Shown: piece by piece, positions 1 to 7,176 of the stretch
Layout of the letters: every line of letters starts with the position of its first letter
Position numbering within the stretch: the stretch's first letter is position 1
DNA from: an uncultured Bacteroidales bacterium
GTDB taxonomy: Bacteria; Bacteroidota; Bacteroidia; Bacteroidales; JAFGXI01
Direction: 5' to 3'
Assembly: GCA_947311115.1 (NCBI GenBank)
Contig: CAMZKE010000079.1
Coordinates: 1-38,365 of the forward strand
DNA length: 38,365 nucleotides
Translations under genes and position numbers: made by a program
The notes under the pieces: model-generated
The model's input: only the letters and a program-made list of their open reading frames with translations
What the model was told of the DNA's origin: nothing
Databases searched by the model: none

Positions 1-12
1 AAACCATGCCGC

Positions 13-56
13 TGTATATGAATACTGCAAATGGTTTGCAACGAAGTATCAGGAAA
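13..56 (+). repeat. Intergenic repeat block B, copy 1
   Basis: About 46 bases that match 13144-13190 with roughly eight differences. The core is a small hairpin, TGCAA / TTGCA around a 5-nt loop. In both places the block lies next to a strong hairpin (81-102 here, 13193-13223 there). No coding potential. I do not know the family; it looks like a dispersed intergenic element. Confidence 0.6.
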
Positions 57-80
57 AGAAAAATGTATATTGAAAAATAT

Positions 81-102
81 AATCACCCAAAATTGGGTGA
101 TT
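81..102. terminator. Perfect 10-bp inverted repeat, terminator-like
   Basis: AATCACCCAA / TTGGGTGATT with a 2-nt AA loop. Read on the minus strand it is followed by ATATTTTTC, a weak T-tract; on the plus strand by TTTGGGTTTT. No gene ends beside it within the window, so the transcript it would stop is not clear. Bases 103-280 hold no gene that I can see apart from repeat block A at 160-177. Confidence 0.4.
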
Positions 103-159
103 TGGGTTTTGTGATAACCGTTTGTTTATAAACAGATTATAAATAGTATTATTGAATTC

Positions 160-177
160 TATGAATAATGCGGGTTA
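160..177 (-). repeat. Intergenic repeat block A, inverted copy
   Basis: TATGAATAATGCGGGTTA here is the exact reverse complement of 13085-13102. Together with block B it suggests a composite intergenic element found at least twice. A weaker resemblance to the sequence just upstream of block A (attgaattNtatgaat) is seen near 10645-10662. Confidence 0.55.
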
Positions 178-280
178 TAATGGTTTTTATGTGTTTTGCG
201 TATAGCAAGGTTGTAGAACACTAAATTTACGTTTTCGCTAAACAAATTATTTTGTAAAACTTACAAGGATAAAAAATAAA

Positions 281-311
281 AAGGACAACTTATATTTAAT
301 AAGTTGTCCTT
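281..311 (-). terminator. Rho-independent terminator of the tRNA-Arg pair
   Basis: A 13-bp perfect stem (AAGGACAACTTAT / ATAAGTTGTCCTT) with a 5-nt loop, followed on the minus strand by a T-rich tail (TTTTTATTTTTTAT). It lies 6 nt downstream of the 3' end of tRNA-Arg(ACG). Confidence 0.85.
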
Positions 312-316
312 AAAAG

Positions 317-389
317 TGAACCTGGAGGGATTCGAACCCCCAACCTCCTCGGCCGTAACGAGGTGCACTATCCGTTATGCTACAGGTCC
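317..389 (-). tRNA. tRNA-Arg (anticodon ACG)
   Basis: A 73-nt cloverleaf on the minus strand. The acceptor GGACCTG pairs with CAGGTTC with one G-T wobble, the anticodon stem CCTCG / CGAGG encloses loop TTACGGC (anticodon ACG), and the T-loop is TTCGAAT. The discriminator base is A and CCA is not encoded. A34 is expected to be edited to inosine so that it can read CGN codons. It follows tRNA-Arg(TCT) and probably shares its promoter. Confidence 0.95.
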
Positions 390-396
390 TTCAAAA

Positions 397-416
397 AAGG
401 GCTACTAAAAGCCCTT
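397..416 (-). terminator. Hairpin plus T-tract between the two tRNA-Arg genes
   Basis: AAGGGCT / AGCCCTT, 7 bp with a 6-nt loop, followed on the minus strand by TTTTTT. It has the form of a weak intrinsic terminator after tRNA-Arg(TCT), but tRNA-Arg(ACG) begins only 7 nt further on with no room for its own promoter. It may be leaky, or may be a processing site. Confidence 0.5.
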
Positions 417-420
417 AAAG

Positions 421-494
421 TGATTCGGCTGGGACTCGAACCCAGAACCTATGCCTTAGAAGGGCATTGCTCTATCCAGTTGAGCTACCAAACC
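421..494 (-). tRNA. tRNA-Arg (anticodon TCT)
   Basis: A 74-nt cloverleaf on the minus strand. Acceptor GGTTTGG pairs with CCGAATC (two wobbles), anticodon stem ATGCC / GGCAT encloses CTTCTAA (anticodon TCT, reading AGA/AGG), T-stem CTGGG / CCCAG, discriminator A. CCA is not encoded. It is the first gene of a two-tRNA unit with a full promoter 18 nt upstream. Confidence 0.95.
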
Positions 495-511
495 ATCCCT
501 TTTTGAGCGTG

Positions 512-543
512 CAAAGATAACTAAATTTATTTTATTTCTCAAA
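512..543 (-). promoter_or_regulatory. Bacteroidota-type promoter for the tRNA-Arg pair
   Basis: On the minus strand the -33 element TTTG (540-543) is followed after 20 nt by the -7 element TATCTTTG (512-519). This matches the known Bacteroidota consensus TTTG-N~19-TAnnTTTG. Transcription would start just upstream of tRNA-Arg(TCT). Confidence 0.8.
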
Positions 544-708
544 ACATATTTAAAGAATAACAGGGCAGACTGATACTTTTTATATTAACAACTATAAAAT
601 TACTTGATTTATCCCACATATTCATTCAATTTAGTAAAATGAAGTTAATTTATTTTTTATATTGGCACATTGTTTGTAATTTAGACGCGTTTTAAATTAC
701 ATAACAAA

Positions 709-1836
709 ATGTCATATACAAGAGAACAAATATTAGAAACTCTGGGCAAAGTACGTTATCCTGAAAAAAACAGCGATATAGTGTCGTTGAATATGGTTAG
801 CGACTTACTTGTAGAAGGAAAAAAAATTAGCTTTACGCTAATATTTCCTAATACAAACAGCCCTTTTGAAAAGTCCTTAGTAAAGGCTTGCGAAGCTACA
901 ATAAAAGCTTTAGCAGGAGCTGATGCTGAAATAAATATTAAAACAGCAGGCAAAGTAGCGGTAGCTCCAATGGGTGGTGAACCGGAAAAACCTTTAAAAA
1001 CTGTAAAAAATATTATTGCTGTAGCATCAGGTAAAGGTGGTGTTGGTAAATCAACCGTATCGGTAAATTTGGCAGTTGCACTTGCTAAAACCGGGGCTAA
1101 AGTTGCCATTTTAGATGCTGATATTTACGGGCCATCAATTCCAAAAATGTTTAAAGCAGAGGATATGCGTCCGGGAATTGAAAAAATTAACGGAAAAGAT
1201 ACAATTATCCCTGTTGAAAATTATGGTGTAAAAATGTTATCTATTGGATTTTTTGTAAATCCTGAAGATGCTCTTATTTGGAGAGGCTCAATGGCAACAA
1301 ATGCACTAAAACAACTTATTAACGATGCACAATGGGGTGATTTAGATTTTATGATTTTAGATTTACCTCCGGGAACTGGCGATATACATTTAACAATGGT
1401 ACAAACTATTCCTGTAACAGGAGCTATTATTGTTAGTACACCTCAAGATGTTGCTATTGCAGATGCAATAAAAGGAATAAGTATGTTTAAAAACGAGACT
1501 ATTAACGTACCATTACTTGGTTTTGTTGAAAATATGTCTTGGTTTACACCGGAAGAGTTACCTGATAACAAATATTATTTATTTGGTAAAGAGGGTGTTA
1601 AAAAATTAGCAGAAGAAAGAAATATTAGGTTACTTGGTCAAATTCCTATTGTGCAAAGCATTAGAGAAGGTGGCGATAATGGCGAACCTGCTGCATTAGA
1701 TGAAAACTCGGTAACAGGTAAAGCATTTAAAGATTTAGCAGCTAATGTAGTAGAAGCTGTTGAATTAAGAAATGCAACAATGGAAGAAACAACAAAGGTT
1801 GAGATTGACCCTAACGCTGGTTGTTCAACTCATTAA
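709..1836 (+). CDS. mrp: Mrp/ApbC (NBP35-type) P-loop ATPase, iron-sulfur carrier
   Basis: A 375-residue cytosolic ATPase of the Mrp/NBP35 family, which carries and delivers Fe-S clusters to apo-proteins. An N-terminal MIP18/DUF59-like domain (about residues 5-80) is joined by a linker to a SIMIBI ATPase domain with a deviant Walker A, SGKGGVGKS, at about 107-115. The motif DADIYGPS and the DLPPGTGD Walker B/switch follow. The segment that carries the CxxC cluster ligands in E. coli ApbC (after the VENM motif) here reads SWFTPEELPDNKYYLFG and has no cysteine; the only Cys near the end is in the C-terminal GCSTH. I recall this as a common Bacteroidota variant. Single gene, followed by its own terminator at 1857-1888. 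Identification is very secure; the cluster-binding mode is not. Confidence 0.96.
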   Translation: MSYTREQILETLGKVRYPEKNSDIVSLNMVSDLLVEGKKISFTLIFPNTNSPFEKSLVKACEATIKALAGADAEINIKTAGKVAVAPMGGEPEKPLKTVKNIIAVASGKGGVGKSTVSVNLAVALAKTGAKVAILDADIYGPSIPKMFKAEDMRPGIEKINGKDTIIPVENYGVKMLSIGFFVNPEDALIWRGSMATNALKQLINDAQWGDLDFMILDLPPGTGDIHLTMVQTIPVTGAIIVSTPQDVAIADAIKGISMFKNETINVPLLGFVENMSWFTPEELPDNKYYLFGKEGVKKLAEERNIRLLGQIPIVQSIREGGDNGEPAALDENSVTGKAFKDLAANVVEAVELRNATMEETTKVEIDPNAGCSTH

Positions 1837-1856
1837 ATTATATTAGTTAATGTAAT

Positions 1857-1888
1857 AAAAATACCATACTTATTAGTATGGTATTTTT
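1857..1888 (+). terminator. Terminator after mrp
   Basis: ATACCATAC / GTATGGTAT (9 bp, extended by four A-T pairs), loop TTATTA, then a run of T. It separates mrp from the secreted-protein pair that starts at 1916. Confidence 0.85.
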
Positions 1889-1915
1889 TTTGTACTTTTA
1901 TTAAAAATTAATAAT

Positions 1916-2251
1916 ATGAGAACATTAATAACAATTACAGCACTATTATTTTCGGTAATGATAGTAAATGCACAAAAAATTTATTCGGTTGATTATGAAA
2001 GTCAAGCAGATGTTAAAGTTTATGTAGTAAAATATGAATCGCAGTGCGATTTAAAAGTCTATAAAGTCGATTACGAGAGCCAAGCAAGTGGAAATGATGG
2101 TAAATGGTTTTTTGTAAAATACGAAAGTCAGGCCGATAAAAAAGTTTACTTTGTTGACTATGAAAGCCAAGCTGATTTGAAAATATTTTTTGTTGATTAC
2201 GAAAGTCAAGCCGGTTGGAAAAATAATTCTAAAAAGCAGTTAATGTACTAA
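1916..2251 (+). CDS. Secreted septoil-knot (DUF6150-like) repeat protein
   Basis: 111 residues. Residues 1-19 form a Sec signal peptide ending ...VNA|Q. The mature part is almost entirely a short repeat whose core is Y-E-S-Q, at residues 27-30, 40-43, 53-56, 69-72, 82-85 and 95-98, each followed by A/C-D/G and a hydrophobic strand such as KVYxV. The spacing is 13 residues, with one longer step of 16 at the insert SGNDGKW. This pattern fits what I recall of the DUF6150 / '7(1) septoil knot' family, small secreted Bacteroidota proteins of unknown role; a profile search would settle it. The next gene starts 5 nt after the stop, so the two are probably co-transcribed and may work together. One Cys (residue 44) replaces Ala in the second repeat. 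Confidence 0.8.
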   Translation: MRTLITITALLFSVMIVNAQKIYSVDYESQADVKVYVVKYESQCDLKVYKVDYESQASGNDGKWFFVKYESQADKKVYFVDYESQADLKIFFVDYESQAGWKNNSKKQLMY

Positions 2252-2256
2252 CATTA

Positions 2257-3420
2257 ATGATAAAGCAGGCTATAATATTACTACTATTGGTGACAGGTGG
2301 GTCAATTTTGGGGCAATCTTTTTCAAAAAAATATATTACATATCGTAGCAGGTTTAGAGAAGATTTTCTAACAAAAATTGATAATCCACGCGAAAAAGGA
2401 AATTTTATTCCAATTGAAAATATTACAACAATAGAACAGCCTATTTATGCCGATGAAACATGGTATTTGGGCTTCTATTTAGGTGTTTTAGCAACTGAAT
2501 ATAAAATTAGACAACTCAATAATAATAAAATAGAGGCTAAAGAAACCATTAATGAAATAAATAATATTTTAACTACAATTGATAGACTTGATAGTGTTGC
2601 AGAAACATTTTGGGGTAAACCTCCTAAATTAAATGGCTTTTTTATTCGTGAGGATGTTACAAAAATCCATAACCCAATGAGTCAAGACCAAGTATGGAGC
2701 TTGTACTATGGTTTTAGATTAGTTAAAGAATTTGTTGATGATACAATAATTGTACAACATACTAAAGAAATAACCAAACGTATTTTATATGCACTTTATC
2801 CGATAGTAAAAGAAAAAAAGTATAAAAATAAGCGTAGGTGGAGTATTGTATCTCCTGATAAAAAGCTTGTTCAGAAAAACGTTGAAATATCAGTATCAAA
2901 ATATGCATTTGCACAAATAGCAAGTTTTATTGTTGACAGTAATTTATTTCCAAAAGGTTCTGAAAATGCTTGGGCAAGATTTTTATTTTCGGCAAGTAGA
3001 GCCAGATTATATCATAATTTGATAATGAAAAAGCATACCCATTTGTATAATTCGTATGGAGTTACAAATTTAACATTACTTGCTATTCCTAAAAAAGCAT
3101 TAAAATATAGTTTAAAAAGTGAAGCAAAACTTACAAAGTATTTTCCTAAAGGTGCATTTGCTCATTTTCCACTAACCGCATCACTTTTATATGGCGGTAA
3201 AGTTCCGCATAATAAGGAGTTTTACTATAAAATACTCGATTCTGCCCCAATGGAAGGACCAAATTTTAAAGCTATATCACCATGGAATACATTAAGTCTT
3301 ATTGCTTGTCCGTGGCAAGACAAATCTAATGGTAGGTTTAATGGATTAGACTATTTATTACTTCATAATTTAGTTGAATTGTATTTTTACAAACAATCTA
3401 CTTTAAATCAAGCTCATTAA
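2257..3420 (+). CDS. Secreted protein of unknown function, helix-rich
   Basis: 387 residues with a signal peptide (about 1-19, ...ILG|Q). I do not recognise the family. It has aromatic-rich helical segments in two related stretches: around 55-85 (ITTIEQP then ETWYLGFYLGVLA) and around 130-160 (VTKIHNP then QVWSLYYGFRLV). This hints at an alpha/alpha-toroid or repeat fold, which is inference only. It starts 5 nt after the septoil-knot gene, so the two likely form one transcript. Its 3' end overlaps the convergent E2 gene by 23 nt (3398-3420), and no terminator fits between them. Confidence 0.75.
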   Translation: MIKQAIILLLLVTGGSILGQSFSKKYITYRSRFREDFLTKIDNPREKGNFIPIENITTIEQPIYADETWYLGFYLGVLATEYKIRQLNNNKIEAKETINEINNILTTIDRLDSVAETFWGKPPKLNGFFIREDVTKIHNPMSQDQVWSLYYGFRLVKEFVDDTIIVQHTKEITKRILYALYPIVKEKKYKNKRRWSIVSPDKKLVQKNVEISVSKYAFAQIASFIVDSNLFPKGSENAWARFLFSASRARLYHNLIMKKHTHLYNSYGVTNLTLLAIPKKALKYSLKSEAKLTKYFPKGAFAHFPLTASLLYGGKVPHNKEFYYKILDSAPMEGPNFKAISPWNTLSLIACPWQDKSNGRFNGLDYLLLHNLVELYFYKQSTLNQAH

Positions 3421-4729
3421 AACTTTCTAAATAATCTGATATTCGTTTTAAAAACATACCACCCAAAGCACCATCAACAGCTCTATGGTCGTATGATAGC
3501 GACATTATCATTTTATTTCTAATGCCAATTGTATCGCCTGTTGGAGTCTCAATTACCGACACTTGTTTTTTTATTGCTCCTATTCCTAATATTGCAACTT
3601 CCGGCTGATTTATTATTGGAGTTCCAAAAATATTATCGAACCCTCCATAATTAGTAATTGTAAATGTTCCGCCTTGAATTTCATCAGGTTGAAGTTTGTT
3701 ATTTCTGGCTCTATTTGCTAGGTCGTTAACATTTTTTGCAAGACCTGATAAGTTTTGTTTGTCAGCATCTTTAATTACAGGAACAATTAAATTACCATCA
3801 GGTAGGGCGGTTGCCATTCCTATATTTATATGCTTTTTCATTAAAATATTTTCACCATCGATAGATATATTTATCATAGGAAAATCTTTTATTGCCTTTG
3901 CTACTGCCTCAATAAATATTGGTGTAAAAGTTATTTTTTCGCTGTGTAGTGCAAAAAACTTTTCTTTATTTCTATTTCTCCAATTTACAATATTTGTTAA
4001 ATCGGTTTCTACAGCCGACATTACGTGAGCTGATGTTCGTATTGAATTAAGCATATGCTTAGAAATAAGCTGACGAACTCTATCCATTTTTATAATATCC
4101 ACATCATCGGTTTGTGAAATAGACTGTGGTTTATTTATGGTAATATTTTCTTTTTTAAGCTCAATAATTTTTTCTTGTTGTTTAGTTTCAGGCGATTCTA
4201 AAAATAATAAAATATCACGCTTAGTAATCCTGTTATTTAAACCTGTAGCTTTTATTGAATTTAATTCTTTTAAACTAATTCTTTCTTGTTTTATAATATT
4301 TCTAGCAAGAGGTGAAATAAAACTACCTGTTTCTGTTTTATAAGGGATATCATCAGCATTTACTATTGTTGCATCTATATCTAATTTTTCTTCTTCCGTT
4401 TTATGTCTATCAAATTCTAAAGGCTCAGTATTTACTAATTTAGTCTCCGGTATTTCATCTATTGTGGAATTACTAGTTTCTTCATCACCCTCTTTTTGAA
4501 GATACATAATTGTTTCACCAACTTTAACAGTATCGTCTTCTGTAAATAATATTTCGCCTATAATACCATCTTCAGGAGCAGTAATTTCACTATCGACTTT
4601 ATCAGTAGCAATTTCTACTAAAATATCATCTTCGCTTACCTTATCGCCTGTATTTACTAATAATTTTATTATTGTTGCCTCAACAACACCTTCGCCCATT
4701 GCCGGAAGAATTATATCAATTTTTGTCAT
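3398..4729 (-). CDS. Dihydrolipoyl acyltransferase, E2 of a 2-oxoacid dehydrogenase complex
   Basis: 443 residues, the E2 core of a pyruvate, 2-oxoglutarate or branched-chain 2-oxoacid dehydrogenase. One lipoyl domain (1-80) has the lipoylated lysine in TDKVDS (K44). After an acidic linker comes the peripheral subunit-binding domain (about 137-178, starting ISPLARN). The catalytic acyltransferase domain (about 213-443) ends with SYDHRAVDG, active-site His415 and Asp419. Substrate cannot be fixed from sequence alone, and E1 is not in the window. The E3 partner lpdA lies 2.4 kb away and the lipoate ligase lplA further on. It is transcribed divergently from nothing close: the acyl-CoA dehydrogenase upstream is on the same strand with an 82-nt gap that holds a -7-like element. 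Confidence 0.93.
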   Translation of the reverse strand: MTKIDIILPAMGEGVVEATIIKLLVNTGDKVSEDDILVEIATDKVDSEITAPEDGIIGEILFTEDDTVKVGETIMYLQKEGDEETSNSTIDEIPETKLVNTEPLEFDRHKTEEEKLDIDATIVNADDIPYKTETGSFISPLARNIIKQERISLKELNSIKATGLNNRITKRDILLFLESPETKQQEKIIELKKENITINKPQSISQTDDVDIIKMDRVRQLISKHMLNSIRTSAHVMSAVETDLTNIVNWRNRNKEKFFALHSEKITFTPIFIEAVAKAIKDFPMINISIDGENILMKKHINIGMATALPDGNLIVPVIKDADKQNLSGLAKNVNDLANRARNNKLQPDEIQGGTFTITNYGGFDNIFGTPIINQPEVAILGIGAIKKQVSVIETPTGDTIGIRNKMIMSLSYDHRAVDGALGGMFLKRISDYLESFNELDLK

Positions 4730-4758
4730 CGCTATTTTTATTCAATCTAAATAATATG

Positions 4759-4766
4759 CAAATATA
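4759..4766 (-). promoter_or_regulatory. -7 promoter element before the E2 gene
   Basis: TATATTTG on the minus strand fits TAnnTTTG. A TTTA, not TTTG, lies 17 nt further upstream (4784-4787). It is 30 nt before the E2 start. Confidence 0.45.
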
Positions 4767-4811
4767 CGCTATTTATTCTAAAATAAAAATATGATGAGGG
4801 CTAAACCAAAC

Positions 4812-5990
4812 CTATTTAAAAGCAGCAATACCTGTAATATCGAAACCTGTAATTAACAAATGAATATCGTGTGTACCTTCATAAGTTATAACTGATTCTA
4901 AATTAATCATATGTCGCATTATTGGATATTCGCCTGATATTCCCATTGCACCTAGTATTTGACGAGATTCGCGAGCTACTTTCAATGCCATTTCAACATT
5001 ATTACGTTTACACATCGATATTTGCGAAGGAGTTACTTTTCCTGCATCTTTTAATGCTCCCATACGCCAAGCCATAAGCTGAGCTTTTGTTATTTCTGTT
5101 AAAATTTCAGCTAGTTTTTTCTGGTTTAGCTGAAACGATGCAATTGGTTTATTAAACTGTTTACGCTCTAATGCGTAGTTTAAAGCAGTATCGTAACAAT
5201 CTGATGCTGCACCAATTACACCCCAAGCAATACCGTAACGTGCCGAGTTTAGGCACATCATAGGGCCTTTTAAACCTTTTATATTTGGTAAAATATTTTC
5301 TTTTGGGATTTTTACATCATCAAAAACCAATTCGCCTGTAACCGATGCACGCAACGACCATTTGTTATGTGTTTCAGGAGCCGAAAAACCTTTCATTCCT
5401 TTTTCAACAATAATACCACGTACAATACCCTCATCATCTTTTGCCCAAACAATTGCTATATCGGCAATAGGTGAGTTTGTAATCCACATTTTAGCACCGT
5501 TAAGCAAATAATATTCGCCTTTATCGGTAAGTTTTGTTTCCATACTACCCGGGTCAGAACCATGATTTGGCTCTGTTAAACCAAATGCACCAATAAGCTC
5601 ACCTTTAGCTAATTTAGGTAAATATTTTTGTCGTTGCTCCTCGTTTCCAAACTCAAAAATTGGATACATTACAAGCGACGATTGTACCGATGCAACCGAA
5701 CGAATACCGGAATCGCCACGTTCTAATTCTTGCATTATTACACCGTAAGCTGTAAAATCTAATCCGGCAGCACCGTATTTTTCGGGTATATACGGACCAA
5801 AAGCACCAAGTTCGCCAAGCTCCTTTATAATAAATTCCGGAAATTTATGTTCGTGATTATATTTATCAATAACAGGTTTTAAACGACGGTTCACCCATTC
5901 TCTAACAGACTGGCGTACGAGTTTATGCTCATCAGTAAGTAAATCGTCAACATTAAAATAATCGGGGTTTTTATATGCTGTGTAATCCAT
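4812..5990 (-). CDS. gcdH: Glutaryl-CoA dehydrogenase (acyl-CoA dehydrogenase family)
   Basis: 392 residues, full length for the family. An FAD enzyme that oxidises and decarboxylates glutaryl-CoA to crotonyl-CoA in lysine/tryptophan degradation. Glutaryl-CoA dehydrogenase hallmarks: GLTEPNHGSDPGSM, WITNSPIAD, SLRASVTGE, NSARYGIAWGV and the C-terminal ITYEGTHDIH. The catalytic base would be Glu371 of YEGTH. Arg97 in GIRSVASVQSS matches the arginine that binds the distal carboxylate of glutaryl-CoA and separates this enzyme from plain acyl-CoA dehydrogenases. It sits alone, upstream of the E2 gene on the same strand; no glutaconyl-CoA or lysine-pathway genes are near. Confidence 0.92.
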   Translation of the reverse strand: MDYTAYKNPDYFNVDDLLTDEHKLVRQSVREWVNRRLKPVIDKYNHEHKFPEFIIKELGELGAFGPYIPEKYGAAGLDFTAYGVIMQELERGDSGIRSVASVQSSLVMYPIFEFGNEEQRQKYLPKLAKGELIGAFGLTEPNHGSDPGSMETKLTDKGEYYLLNGAKMWITNSPIADIAIVWAKDDEGIVRGIIVEKGMKGFSAPETHNKWSLRASVTGELVFDDVKIPKENILPNIKGLKGPMMCLNSARYGIAWGVIGAASDCYDTALNYALERKQFNKPIASFQLNQKKLAEILTEITKAQLMAWRMGALKDAGKVTPSQISMCKRNNVEMALKVARESRQILGAMGISGEYPIMRHMINLESVITYEGTHDIHLLITGFDITGIAAFK

Positions 5991-6137
5991 TTTGCTATAT
6001 TTTTATTTAGGGCTAAAAATATACAATTTATCGTAAAAATCATTTTATTAGTGAATACATTTTACTACTTTGCACAAAAATTTAAATATATTTATTGCAG
6101 AAAACTATTTCGGTAGTGGCAAATTAAACTAAAAAAA

Positions 6138-6938
6138 ATGAAAACAATTTATTTAATTGCAAGTATGTTGCTTATAAGCACAATAAATTTTGCACAGGAA
6201 TTTACTAAAACAACAAGAGAAGTAACTAGTTTTAATTCAATAAAACTAGAATGTTCGGCTGATATTTATGTTACGCAAGGAAACGAAATATCTGTGGTAG
6301 TTGAAACTGAAGCAAAAAATCAAGATAAAGTAAAAACAATAGTAAAGGCAAATACTTTAATTATTGATATTGATGCCAAATTTTTTAAATCTAAACGATT
6401 AAATGTTTACGTAACGGTTAAAGATTTATCGCAAGTAAAAAATAATGGCTCAGGTGATTTTGAATTTAAAACTCCATTAAAAACAATTGATTTTTTATAC
6501 ACAGGAAATGGTTCGGGTGACTTTGAAATAAATAAAATTATTACAAATAAATTTATTGCAAATATAAACGGTTCGGGCGATTGTGAAATATCTGGCGATA
6601 TTAAAGAGATATATGTTGAACTAAATGGTTCGGGCGATGTTGAAGCTGAAAATATAAATCTGATAAATTGTAATATTATAATGAATGGTTCGGGCGATGT
6701 TGAGCTTAAAGGTATGTCTAAAAATATTAAAATTAAACAAACCGGTTCTGGCGATTTTGAGGGTGATAAATTTTCGGTATTAAATGCAATTGTTGTTAAA
6801 ACAGGTTCGGGCGATGCCGATTTAAATGTTAAAAATGATATTAACCTAACAAGTACAGGTTCTGGTAGCTTTAATTTAAAAGGAAATCCTGCAAAACGAA
6901 GCATTAATGTTACCGGAAGTGGTAGTTTTAACGAATAA
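6138..6938 (+). CDS. Secreted GIN-domain (DUF2807) beta-helix protein
   Basis: 266 residues with signal peptide 1-19 (...INFA|Q). It belongs to the 'head GIN domain' family (DUF2807), annotated as a putative autotransporter adhesin head but of unproven function. From about residue 97 to the end it is a regular ladder of GSGD or GSGS turns, nine in all (seven GSGD, then two GSGS), each followed by a beta strand such as FEFK or VELK about 20-25 residues apart. This is the pattern of a right-handed beta-helix. The codon repetition also leaves a long open antisense frame, which is an artefact. A weak promoter-like TACTTTG lies at 6066-6072. It stands alone between divergent gcdH and lpdA. Confidence 0.88.
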   Translation: MKTIYLIASMLLISTINFAQEFTKTTREVTSFNSIKLECSADIYVTQGNEISVVVETEAKNQDKVKTIVKANTLIIDIDAKFFKSKRLNVYVTVKDLSQVKNNGSGDFEFKTPLKTIDFLYTGNGSGDFEINKIITNKFIANINGSGDCEISGDIKEIYVELNGSGDVEAENINLINCNIIMNGSGDVELKGMSKNIKIKQTGSGDFEGDKFSVLNAIVVKTGSGDADLNVKNDINLTSTGSGSFNLKGNPAKRSINVTGSGSFNE

Positions 6939-7146
6939 AAGCATTTTAAACCTAAACTAAGCGATTCTAAACTTTGAAAATCACAAATCATTTGGCACTA
7001 AAATCATTTGCAAAATTTTTCACATACCAATTAGGTAAACTCAAAATTTACAAAAATATTTTAGCACCAAAGCATTCATAATTTTCTTTATTTAGAATCA
7101 CTCAATTTAGATTAAAGTAAATATTACAAAAGTTTTTTTAAATATA

Positions 7147-7154
7147 TATTTTTG
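7147..7154 (+). promoter_or_regulatory. -7 promoter element before lpdA
   Basis: TATTTTTG fits TAnnTTTG and lies 22 nt before the lpdA ATG. No TTTG is at the right upstream distance. The rest of 6939-7176 is AT-rich with no gene. Confidence 0.4.
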
Positions 7155-7176
7155 CCAAAAATAAATACCTTATAAA

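Noticed and set aside
756-1109. 117-codon minus-strand frame inside mrp
   Set aside because: Shadow of a highly conserved P-loop gene on the other strand.
6407-6991. 194-codon antisense frame rich in SPEP
   Set aside because: It is the complement of the repeated GSGD codons of the GIN-domain gene; it has no start context, promoter or family likeness.
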